From: Datisca glomerata | Lineage: Eukaryota; Streptophyta; Magnoliopsida; Cucurbitales; Datiscaceae | Assembly: GCA_003255025.1 (NCBI GenBank) | Contig: QANY01008047.1 | Coordinates: 253,921-317,920 of the forward strand | Direction: 5' to 3' | DNA length: 64,000 nt | Translations under genes and position numbers: made by a program | The notes under the pieces: generated by a model | Database searches by the model: none | Told to the model about the DNA's origin: nothing | What the model saw: the letters and a program-made list of their open reading frames with translations, nothing else | Shown: positions 24,050-33,308 of the stretch, piece after piece | Layout of the letters: each line of letters opens with the position of its first letter | Position numbering within the stretch: the first letter of the stretch is position 1

Positions 24050-26943
24050 CTAGTAATCTGGGCTAGTCACTCAATTCTGTGATCCTAGCTAACACAATAA
24101 CATTGAAGATCACATAATTGAGTGATAACTGTCTAAATAATTGATCAAAAGAACAATAGAAAAGAAAATGATCCCTAGTCTCCAAACTGTTACTATACAA
24201 AATATAGTAAAAATCAATAAGAATGCCCCATCCAACTAGTTTGTCCTTAGTGGTCAGCTTATTCTTGCAGTCTTGATCTCTCTAAGAGATAAGGCACTAA
24301 TGACAGGCCAAGACGACAAACCATTGCTGATCACCCTACTGACTTTGGTGCTAAGGCTCCAACCTATATAAGTCATGATAGCTCTGCCGAACTTGTTGTA
24401 AAGCATACCTAACTGATGCCAAGGGCCACCCCAAAGAGATATAGTAGAACCACCAATTCTAGCATGTAGAGGGCAGTAAACCAATCTCTAGCTTTCATCA
24501 GTTTTCTCTAAATCTAGAAGCAATCATTAGGAGTTTTGACAGTGAAGATAGTGTCTTCCTTGATCAAGTGCTAATAGCACCAATTGCTCCATATAGTTTC
24601 AACTAACAATATCTCTCAACCCAAGCCCACCATTTTCCTTGGGAGAACAAACCTCAGGTCATTTAACTTTAGAGCTAGTATGTCTAGCACAATTTCCAAA
24701 CCAAAGGTAGTTTCTCACTATGCTCTCTATGTCATGTAAGATCCTCTTTGTTAGGATAAACAACCCAGCCTAAAATTTTTGAATAGCCATAATAACAGAC
24801 TGGATAAGCTGGAGTCTGCCAGCAAATGACAAATGCTTAGCCTCCCATCTCTTGATTCTGGCAGTAATCTTATAAACAAAATAAGCATATAATCATCTCG
24901 TCCTAGCTTAGTGGAAATTTAAGGAAAGCCAAGGTATCTAACAGGAAGGTTGCCATTCTGAAATTCCAAAGTTTCAATACAAATATACTTGACATGTTCG
25001 AGAACTCCATAAAAAAAGATCTAGCTCACCATTAATGTTTATAAAGAATGAGGTATAAGTAATGCAAGCCATAATCTAATTGGTGAAAACAATAGAGAAA
25101 CCAGTGATGTTCAGACTTTTCTTAATAAAGGCCCAACTGACACAATCATAAGCTTTCATGAGATCTACCTTAATAGCACACTTAGCCATGTGGGAATTCC
25201 TAACTAGCTCCTTAGACAAGAAAGTGTTATCAGTAATCCTCCAACCTGGCACAAAATCATTATGATTATCACTTATCAGGGTTGGGAGCATATCTTTCAG
25301 CCTGTTAGCAAGGAGTTTGGAGAGACACTTGTAGATCATATTGTAGCAAGATATAGGTCTGAAATCATGGATACTTTGGGGATGAGTTAACTTAGGAATT
25401 AGGGAAATAGAGGTGTGATTCAACTGAGGTAGCATCACTCTAGTTTGAAAGAAATACATGATAACCTTGTTGACATCACAACAAACAACATTTCAAGCTT
25501 TCTTAAAGAAGCTTGCAGTGAAATCATCAGGACCTAGAGCTTTGAAATCATTGTTGGAGAAGACAATCTCTTTGATTTCACTGGCAATAACAGCTCTGGT
25601 GAGGTTGTTGGCTTGCATAGAAGACACATTCCTTAAATAAAGTAGCTGCAAAATATTCCAGTCAATGAGATGCTCCCTATTCTTAGTACCTAGAAAGGAT
25701 GTATAATGTTGCACAATAAGGTCTTTAATGTCATCTCTTTTGTTTATGGCATTGCCCAGATCATCAGTGAGCCAGACAAGCTTGGCTTTGATGTTATTCC
25801 TCTTAACCAACTTGTAAAAATAGGCAGTGTTATTATCACCTAAGTTAATCCATTGAGCTCTATCCTTCTCTCTAAGAAAGCTCTCCCTAACCTGCCTCAA
25901 AGAAATGAAATTCTGAAAAGCTAGATGCTAACTAGACTGTAAGATATGATCATGAGGCCTACAAAACAGCTCATTCTGAGTAGTTTCCTGCTTAACCCTA
26001 GTATCTAGGGCTTTGAGAAATATTAAAGAATTAGGTTCTTGAGAGCAGCTTTGGTTGCCTTAAGCTTCCATAAGAGACTTTGCATATGAGACACATACCC
26101 TGAACTATTCCAGGCTTGAGAGATACAAGGCAAAACCTCCTCTCTATCCGACCATAAATCAAAGAACTTAAAGCTAAAAGAAGGCCTGTAGATGGAAACT
26201 TTGATATGCAAGACAACAAAACAATGATTTGATATGCCAAAATGAAGAAACACTAAATAGGAATATTAAAATTGGGATAACTAGTGCTCATTTACAAGTA
26301 CCCTATCAATCTTGTTCATGATAGTGCTATTACCATCATTGTTATTAGTCCAGGTAATTTAAAGCCACCAAAACATAATTTTTTAACAACAATGTAATTC
26401 AGACAAGCAATAAAATCAGTAGAGCTCTCATCCCAAGGCTTAGACCCACTAGCCTATTCAGAATGATGGTTAATCACGTGAAAATCCTCAAGGAGAACCC
26501 AAGGTTAATGCACAATACTGGGGGCCTAATTAATTATATGATTCCATAATTCTTTTCTACTATTGACAAAATTGGAGGCATATATAATGTATGCAACAAA
26601 CTTATCCCGACTACTCACAATAATAATGAAACAATGTAAAATTTGATCAGTTTGACTGATAATATTAAGAAAGAATAGCAGGATCCCAAGCAATCCATAA
26701 ACTCCTATTGTTAGCATAAGAATAATTAGCAGCACAAGTCCAACCTCTAAAAATACTCCTACTACTAGAAGTAAACTTCCAAAATACTCATCCTAATAGA
26801 AGCAAACTTCATTTCCTTAACTCTAGTTTCCAGAATAACACAGAAACTAATATGGTTATCAAAATGAAGCATTCTAACCTCAGACTTCTTAAGAGGATTA
26901 TTAAGTCCTCTGATATTCCAAGCTGCCATATTGATCATTGGGG
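24050..26943 (-). pseudogene. LINE ORF2 remnant: endonuclease, reverse transcriptase, zf-RVT
   Basis: The endonuclease start is readable at 26943 (INMAAWNIRGLNNPLKKSEV) and carries the catalytic-Glu block ILETRVKE. A linker and pre-RT region follow at 25900-25493 (REKDRAQWINLGDNNTAYFY, FKALGPDDFTASFFKKA). RT is at 25459-25076 (ISLIPKLTHPQSIHDFRPIS, LANRLKDMLP, IKVDLMKAYDCVSW). The C-terminal region is at 24700-24100 (NGGLGLRDI-like, GGSTISLWGGPWHQLG, LETRDHLFF). The expected FADD-type RT motif was not found. Stops and frameshifts separate these blocks, so the encoded enzyme, which nicks the target and primes reverse transcription there, is not made. Confidence 0.85.
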
Positions 26944-27079
26944 ATTTGCAGGGGTGGCTCTGACCCTGAAGCTTCTCCTACATCCATCCTTGGTGTTGCT
27001 CTTCAATTTAGCTTTGCTACCCTTCTTTCTAGTAATTTTGAGGAAGTTTGATTCTGAGCAGGTAAAAGAGCAACTTCAT

Positions 27080-28798
27080 CATCCTCTTGATCATCAATTC
27101 CCAAGCTGAGCCCATCATCCTTATTTTCATAAGCTTCATCTCCTTCCATCAAAACCTTTTACTCCCCAACACATCCCCTAATGCAACAAAAGCATTATGC
27201 ACGGTTACCGTACCAGGATCAGAGTGCTCCTGATTAATATGCATACCAGTATCATTCACCTTTTATGTAGCATAGTCAGTATCAGTTTGGGAAGTAGGAT
27301 TGGGTTCCACCACAGGTTCACTCCTCCTCATAGGGATCCACTATTGCCTGGTTTTGACAGTGGTTTTAGTCGTCTGAGGATGTTTAACTTGAGCTTTCAC
27401 AGTAGCACAATCATGACCAAACACCTTGCATTTCATGCACTTACTAGGTAAGCCCTGGTATTCCACTCAAATTTGTATATGCTTGCTGGCACACAACCTC
27501 ACATCAATAAGCTCCAAGATATCTGAGTTAACATCCACCTCAACACATATTATGGCAAATGAAATTCTGATGCAATTGTCTGTCATAGAGTCAGCAAAAA
27601 GAAGGAGCCCCAAAACACTAGCAATTCTACTCTAACCTTCCCCATTTTAAAGTTCTCAAGGAACATCCCACAACTTGATCCAGATAGGAAGAATTTGGAG
27701 AGCCTCCTTGGAAAGCTTCATATTTTCATGTCAGCCCTCAGTCTACCAACCAGGTGCCATAGACATTCATCTAAAATACAATCCATTAGCTTAAGGGAAG
27801 CAAACTTAAAGAAAAAAAAAACTTGTGTTTGAAGCTAAAACTTATATCTGACCATAAGTTGTGGGCTGCCTAATGCACCATAGAGAAATGAGGCTTTATG
27901 TCAATGAAATGGCCAACAATACAGGCTTTCCAGCTCTTCTTTCCCTTGTTCACAACCTCTTCAGGAATTTAAATCTCAACATCTTTCCTTCCTTTGATAG
28001 GTTCAACAAAAGCAAAAGACATTTTACAAGCTTTTCTTCCCTTGACCTTCTCATCCCACGACGACTTGTTGGTGGGAGCACCATTAAGTCTGTCACTGTC
28101 GTGACCAACATTGGAGGGACTAGCTTCACAAGCTCATAGGAGATAAGGAGTTTAAAGGGATAGTACTATTTACATTACTATTCATAACCTTAATTAGACT
28201 GAAGTAAACCTTATTGGAGTTAAGGTTAAGAGTTTGTAACATATGAGAGTTGCAAGGACAATATCCTTTCCTTTATCTTTTATAACTTAGACCAAGAGAT
28301 GGTCCCTTAAAGAGCTTTCCCGAGGCAAAGTAGGCGATTCTTTTTCAAAAAGTTATGATGTGCTAAGGGTGACATCATCATTGTCATTTTCTCTTTCATC
28401 ACCAAAATTCACCATCAGAGAAGCTGTTGCAACCAAGTTCGTGGCACATTAGAGCTCCATATCATTGCAGCTTCTTTAATCATTTGGTCATTAGACCCAA
28501 GAACATTAGGAATGTTGTTTAGAACTTCGTCTTTAAGCAACTTCATCAAAGACTCAACAATTTCTTTTCTAGTATTCTTCATTATTATGTTTATCTCATC
28601 ATTCTCAATGCTGAAGCTTACTCTGTCAACTTCATTCTCATTACTACAAACTACCCGACTAGCTTTCATACCAGACTGTTGTGACAAAAACTCAAGGCTA
28701 ACACCACAACCTTCTAACTGACTATCATAAGCTTCATCATAGTTATCCTTACTCTCTCCACATGGATCATCAATGTTACTAGACATTAAGGCTCCCAC
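27080..28798 (-). pseudogene. LINE ORF1 remnant (DUF4283 and zinc knuckle)
   Basis: The N-terminal part is open at 28798-28415 and acidic. It is followed at about 28040-27600 by the DUF4283 pattern of plant L1 ORF1 proteins (WKACIVGHFI, LSKEALQILPIWIKLWDVP-like) and near 27430 by a Cys-rich knuckle reading CMKCKVFGHDC. ORF1 products bind the element RNA. Several stops interrupt it. Confidence 0.7.
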
Positions 28799-29124
28799 CC
28801 AAGGAGGGAGGCAGAAAAAAGCTTGCCCCCTGGAATTCCTTCTAAGGCCGTTGAATAATTTTTATGGATTCCGTCATTTCACCAAGTCTAACTAAATAAC
28901 GAGCTAATGAATCTCCTTCATTTTGCCATTGAACTTCCCAATCAAATTCGTCATAACACATAATGGTCAACTTTACAAAGATCTCATTGTAGTTAGTTCT
29001 CATCCTTCAAAGACTACGAGTGTTTGAAATTCGCCTAGAGAGATAAGCTCTCACTTTTTTATACTAGAGATAAGCTCTCACTTAGAGAGATAACAATTGT
29101 GTAGAAATGTGACAAAATAATATT

Positions 29125-29345
29125 TATTTCAAAATATGATAAGTCTCTTTATTTATTTTAGAATTTAATAGCATTTTATATTTATTTATTTCTATATTTC
29201 AATCATAGTTGAATGTGATAAGATCAATGACAGTTTGAGATACTTTCAGGTGTCATTTAAAGATATCATTATCAAACTTTTAAATGGGAGTTGAATCGAG
29301 TGGATCTTGCGAGAAAAATATCCTCTATGCCATTTTTTGCTCTCT
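29125..29345 (+). repeat. Dispersed repeat copy 2, right part
   Basis: It continues copy 2 after the LINE and aligns with ~2995-3232 of copy 1 (ATCATAGTTGAA, TATCATTATCAAACTT, GCCATTTTTTGCTCT). It stops exactly where the CACTA-type element begins. Confidence 0.6.
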
Positions 29346-29629
29346 TAGTACAAGAAAACAATGCTATTGTGACATTTTTTGGTCTATCACGACAGTTCAA
29401 AAACCATCAGGATTGCCGCCGTCGCGGAAACAATTGCGACCATTTTCTTAACCGTCAGAGGAGACTAAAAATTCATCTATCGCGACGGTTATGAATCGTC
29501 GCCATAGACTTTCCATTGCGTCGGTTTCGCTGTACCGTCACAACGGTTTACAAATATTTTATTTATTACGGCAGTTTTAAAAAAAAATTATTCACATATA
29601 TTACTTTTGAGTGCAACTACATACTAATT

Positions 29630-30347
29630 GAAGCAGAAAGTATATCTCCAGCAAGCCAGTCATTTATATAAATTTCTTACTTGTTACTTTCACTTGATCA
29701 TTTAAGAGTGGAAAACTACAAAATAACAAAAATAGAGAAGAATTTTGACCAAAGCATACAAGTACAACTACACTTAAGACATGCTTTACAAAATGTTTCA
29801 AATAAAGCACAAAATTAAGCCAGAAAATATATGGAATTTCATGATGCATTTTCATGACATAAAAAGGAACTTGACAATTAATCAACACTAACTTCTAAAA
29901 ATACTCCTAAATCTAGAACAAATTGAGACCATGAAAAAATGGATAAGGAAAACAAGAACAATTAGGAAGAAGTAGCATAGTTATCCCAATACATAACCAC
30001 CATAAAAAAAATTATGACACAACTTGGTACAATGATAATCTGCTGACCTGAGCAGCATATCCAAAGGAAATAAAATTGAGACAATTTCCAAGAATGACAA
30101 ATACAATACATGTTGCATATGGAAGTTAACACAATCAGATTTAAAGATGACATCTACCATCTGTATTACAGCACATAAGCAATAGATTAAGAATCGTCTA
30201 TTGTATACCATGAGTTGATTATTAACATACAAAATTCATTGAGGACTTTCTACAAGAAGATTGTGAGCAAAGAAAACTAACATTTTCATTGAGGACTTTT
30301 AAAATCACAATTACAATAATTAGGGTCAGTTACAATGATTCTCTTAC
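29630..30347. other. Left interior of the Pack-CACTA, no gene identified
   Basis: AT-rich sequence. Some may be intron or downstream sequence captured with the G6PDH exon, but no further exon of that gene could be read. Confidence 0.4.
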
Positions 30348-30743
30348 CGTAAGTTTCAAGTAAATGGCTTCTGAAGGTTGTAGGCGTATCACAAGTTGGT
30401 TCCTCCCTTGCTTTTGACCTACATTGTGAGACCAAGTTCAAGTAATTTATAGTTCAGAGATTATGTCTATTATTGTTAAATTTAAAATTTGAATCAACAG
30501 AGAGGAAAGGAAAGCAAGATAAATTGATATTTCAAAGAATTAAAAGATAACATATTGTCCAAGAATAATCTCTTCATCATTGATTGGGATTATTGATTGA
30601 AGAACCCGAGCATAACAAATGAATGAACATATTGGTCACAAATGAATGAATACATATTATGGACAACAATAAAGAAAAACTTCATTAACATACAAAATTC
30701 ATTGACGACTTTCTACAAGAAGATTGTGAGCAAAGAAAACTAA
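30221..30743. repeat. 60-bp direct repeat flanking the captured G6PDH exon
   Basis: 30221-30280 and 30684-30743 are 60-bp copies with one mismatch (GAGG versus GACG). They flank a ~400-bp block containing the G6PDH exon. A partial third copy (CATTTTCATTGAGGACTTTT) lies at 30281-30300. Confidence 0.9.
30348..30418 (-). pseudogene. G6PD: Captured exon of cytosolic glucose-6-phosphate dehydrogenase
   Basis: G6PDH catalyses the first, NADP-reducing step of the oxidative pentose-phosphate pathway. The minus strand here encodes [20 protein letters not shown] and then KLT. This matches the well-conserved C-terminal-half segment of plant cytosolic G6PDH, family pattern [20 protein letters not shown]. 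The 71-bp exon is bounded by an acceptor (ATGTAG) and a donor (GTAAGAG) with AT-rich intron sequence on both sides. No neighbouring G6PDH exon was found, so a single internal exon with parts of two introns was captured. It has no stop, but it cannot give an enzyme. Confidence 0.8.
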
Positions 30744-30756
30744 TATATTTTCTTAC

Positions 30757-30889
30757 CTACGATGACCAACCAACCAGAGGTAAGGACCAATCTTTTGACC
30801 CCTAAGAACAACCCCATTTGAGGGAAAGAGGATGAAAATTGAGATGCACAGATAACATTTAGCGAAGGAGAATTAGGGCAAGAAGCCAT
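30757..30889 (-). pseudogene. Unidentified captured first exon, transit-peptide-like
   Basis: An ATG at 30889 opens a Ser-rich frame (MASCPNSPSLNVICASQFSS) and runs 44 codons to a good donor (GTAGGTAAGA, exon end 30757). A TATA-like GGTATAAATT lies about 55-60 bp upstream. The composition resembles a plastid targeting sequence. The source gene is not recognised. A one-base shift after residue ~24 gives another plausible frame, so the exon may be frameshifted. Confidence 0.4.
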
Positions 30890-31187
30890 TTATGGAGGGA
30901 AAGAGCCTTGTAGCTCAACCTAAATCCAAATGAATAATTTATACCCAAGAAGCCAGAAATTCTAAGAAAATTATGATTACATGACGGATATTGATTGTAG
31001 TCGTTAAGTAGCTAAAATGGATATTCCTGTATTAAAATAGAGCAGATGTATATCAAGAACAAGTTCCTTGAACAAACATTTCTTTGATGGGCATATGGTT
31101 TAAAGAAATGAACAAACAGAGCTCATAAGGAAAATAAAACATAAACAAAATTTTGAAAGCAAATATCAATTACACGTCTTACCTAAT

Positions 31188-31536
31188 CTAACTAGATTCA
31201 ACGATTATGTTGTTGATTAGAATGAAGATCAGTTTGACAAGGAATCCAACGAATCCCATCACGAGGAAACCGATTGCAATACGGAAGACGACCTTAGTGA
31301 ATTCTGTGCCATAAACACCACAAGAGCACCAAGAATCTCAGAAACCAAATCATGCAACAAAAGAACCAAATTTGGAGATCTGATACACAAATATCCAAAC
31401 AAGATAAGAAATAAATGAGAAGGGGGGTGGGAACGAACAAAATACCTTTACAATTAGGCTTGTGGCACCTCTAAACAAGGTGAACGATATCCTCGAACTC
31501 TCTGATAGGATCAAAGATTGAATCTAGGGCATCCAA
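31188..31536 (-). pseudogene. SEC61G: Captured near-full-length SEC61 gamma gene (two exons), decayed
   Basis: SEC61 gamma is a ~69-residue tail-anchored subunit of the ER protein-translocation channel. Exon 1 (31536-31446) reads LDALDSIFDPIREF, a stop two-thirds through the exon, then RCHKPNCK. Exon 2 (31303-31188) reads [20 protein letters not shown], then [15 protein letters not shown], and ends at a stop in the native place. The intron (31445-31304) has GT...AG ends and lies in phase 1, splitting the Glu codon that joins both halves. Total length is 68 codons. Defects are the start codon (TTG in place of ATG), one in-frame stop, and the loss of one residue near position 15. The transmembrane segment is largely preserved. 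Confidence 0.88.
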
Positions 31537-31561
31537 ATAAGTCTTGTGCAGCACCAACTTT

Positions 31562-31668
31562 ATTGTAACAAATTAAACAGACCCCATCTTTTATTTCCAC
31601 AAGTCTTCGGACTGATACAAACAAAAATATTATTATAACAAATTAAACAAACCTCATCTTTCAGCATA
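31562..31668 (-). repeat. 31-bp direct repeat, 76 bp apart, duplicating the SAR1 splice-donor region
   Basis: 31562-31592 and 31638-31668 match at most positions. The shared sequence spans the exon-1 end (AAAGATGAGG or AAAGATGGGG) and the intron start (TTTGTTTAATTTGTTA-like). Confidence 0.8.
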
Positions 31669-31781
31669 TGCAGCAGAGTGGTCTTTCTGGCGTTATCAAG
31701 CCCCAGAAACAAGATCTTAGCTTCTTTGTGTGAGAGGCCAAGCGATGCTAGGTCTCCATAGAACCATTCAACGAGAAACAT
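31653..31781 (-). pseudogene. SAR1: Captured exon 1 of a SAR1 GTPase
   Basis: SAR1 is the small GTPase that starts COPII coat assembly on the ER. The minus-strand ATG at 31781 encodes [16 protein letters not shown], then [20 protein letters not shown] and MLKDE. This matches the plant SAR1 N-terminus: the membrane-binding helix, the first beta strand and the P-loop. The P-loop carries GLDNARKTT where the family has GLDNAGKTT, so an essential Gly is Arg. The exon ends at a GT donor (31652). The exon-end and donor sequence is repeated at 31562-31592, offset by 76 bp. No later SAR1 exon (DLGG, NKID) is present. Confidence 0.9.
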
Positions 31782-32340
31782 CTTTCTCTTTCAAAATTTC
31801 AACCACGAAAATAAAATTTCTTTCACCTCAACTTCAATGAGAGAATTGTCAAATAGCCAGGATATCCTAGCGAGGGGAGAAAGGAGAGAAGGGAAACATA
31901 GGGGAAGAGATCGAAAAAGGGGGCATGGTATAGGATTTCAGACAACATATGAGAGAATGGAGAAAGGGGAAAAAAGAAAGGGTTTCTGATAGATCGAGAG
32001 GAGACTCTAGAGGGCTTGGCACGTATTTTGATGTTGCTTCAATTTCGGTTCGATTTTTCTTATTTTTTTGAGATGAGACATGGGGGAAGAGATCGACGGT
32101 TATGTTAAGACCGTAGCAAAAAAGTACCTCAATTGCGACGGTTATGTTAAAACCACATTAATAAATTAATATATTGCGAGTGTTTCTTCTAACAGTCGCC
32201 ATAGGTCATTATTTGACAATTTTCATAAAACTCTTCGCTTTTTCATGACAGTTTATACAACCGCCGTCATAAAACTCTCATGTTCGCTTTTCCGTGACAG
32301 TTTTTACAGCCGTTGCAATATGTCAATTTTTTTTGCAGTG

Positions 32341-33255
32341 GATCTACAGATCTAGATATTAACTTTATTTACAATCACAATCAAATACTTCAAAGTTATT
32401 ATTTCATTCATGGCCACTGAGATTGTTCAACGGTGGAATCTGTTAATAGAAGACCTGTAATGTAGGAGAGAAAATCATGATCCAAAGAAAGATCGCCACA
32501 TGTCACGCATGGCTTGGGTCTAGATTGGCAATCATGAGTTGACCTTTTTATCTCCGTTTGCCAAACTTCCAGACTCATCTTCTGACAATAATAGTCCAAA
32601 ATCGCCTGCAAGTCCCAAACCATAAGTAGGAGCTTAAACATCCCAGAAATTATATTATGTTTAGAGAGAAATGCATAATAATGCATACACGTATGCTCTA
32701 TTTAAATATTTCAAAAAACTTCTGTTATTGCAATCTGATTACAATCACTTTGACCATAAAACTTATTCTTCATTTTTTGTATAACGAGAGCGATAATTTC
32801 GGGGATTAACCACTATTCCTGGGAAGTTCTTTGTTTTTAATATTCTTGGAACACTCAATCTTATCCTAAAAACAAGTAGTTTTAGTTCTTAACTACCGAT
32901 AATTTGTTGTTGGAGGCATAGAATATTTTTCTTTATAGTTAGATATTTTTTTTTATATTTAATCACATAAAATAGTTTGTGGGTTGGAGAAAATGATAAA
33001 ATTCCATTATTGCGAAATGCAGGCGTGTGTGTAATGCAGGGGTGTGTGTAAATATTAAAAAGTTAATTATACAAAATAATAAAAAAAATTAATAATTGGC
33101 GTACTATGTATGACGACTGTTGACTCACTTATTCATGTCATGCACGTTCAAGAAGTGCCCTACCATATTTGAAAAGAAAAATATTTTCTTTAAATTATAA
33201 TTGAAAATTGTAAAGACAATTTTTCTTTAGAACAACGATCATCCTTAAATACTTC
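32341..33255. other. Intergenic region between the Pack-CACTA and the USP gene
   Basis: It contains the possible minus-strand exon at 32408-32605. The remainder (32690-33240) is AT-rich without recognisable coding sequence and must include the USP promoter. Confidence 0.5.
32408..32605 (-). pseudogene. Possible terminal exon of an unrecognised protein
   Basis: The minus strand has a good acceptor (GGGACTTGCAG, exon start 32605). A 65-codon open frame follows, with a balanced, protein-like composition (LDYYCQKMSLEVWQTEIKR, KPCVTCGDLSLDHDFL, ending in SQWP and a stop). I do not recognise the family. A lone CxxC (CVTC) is the only motif. The upstream exon would have to lie within ~600 bp before the divergent USP gene, and none was seen, so this is either a fragment or a chance frame. 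Confidence 0.35.
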
Positions 33256-33263
33256 ATATATAA
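33256..33263 (+). promoter_or_regulatory. Candidate TATA box of the USP gene
   Basis: ATATATAA lies 46-53 bp before the first in-frame ATG (33309) and about 180 bp before the second (33438). A TATA 25-35 bp upstream of transcription start would place the start near 33285-33295. Confidence 0.45.
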
Positions 33264-33308
33264 TTGAAACTTGGGGGCATATTGCAACAGTCTGAAACGA
33301 GGCGTGGC

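Larger units (their letters stand above)
23719..29110 (-). mobile_element. L1-type non-LTR retrotransposon (LINE), degenerate, ~5.4 kb
   Basis: Minus-strand order is ORF1 (DUF4283 and zinc knuckle) and then ORF2 (APE-type endonuclease, RT, C-terminal zf-RVT-type region). It lies between two parts of a repeat that is nearly contiguous at 2735-3346. GACAATAATATT (23707-23718) and GACAAAATAATATT (29111-29124) may be TSD copies. The expected 3' A-tail is short and decayed (reverse complement of ATTTTTTATA near 23721). A 17-bp phrase ending CTCTCACTT is tandemly repeated near the 5' end (29040-29083). Both ORFs are broken, so it is inactive. Confidence 0.8.
29346..32340 (-). mobile_element. Pack-type CACTA-like element carrying pieces of several host genes
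   Basis: The left end reads TAGTACAAGAAAACAATG, resembling the CACTACAAGAAAA start of many plant CACTA elements. The right end, reverse-complemented, reads CACTGCAAAAAAAATTGAC. Both ends carry subterminal repeats of the CGACGGTTATG/CCGTCGC kind (29420-29560 and 32090-32320). No transposase is visible in 2,995 bp. The interior holds SAR1 exon 1, a whole SEC61 gamma gene, one G6PDH exon and an unidentified exon, all on the minus strand with introns or splice sites kept. That indicates DNA-level capture, not reverse transcription. A 3-bp TSD could not be confirmed. Transposition would need enzyme supplied by an autonomous relative. Confidence 0.8.

Noticed and set aside
29664..30232. Minus-strand frames of 63-83 codons in the left part of the Pack-CACTA
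   Set aside because: AT-rich, Leu/Phe/Ile-biased frames overlapping in more than one phase, with no match to further G6PDH exons.
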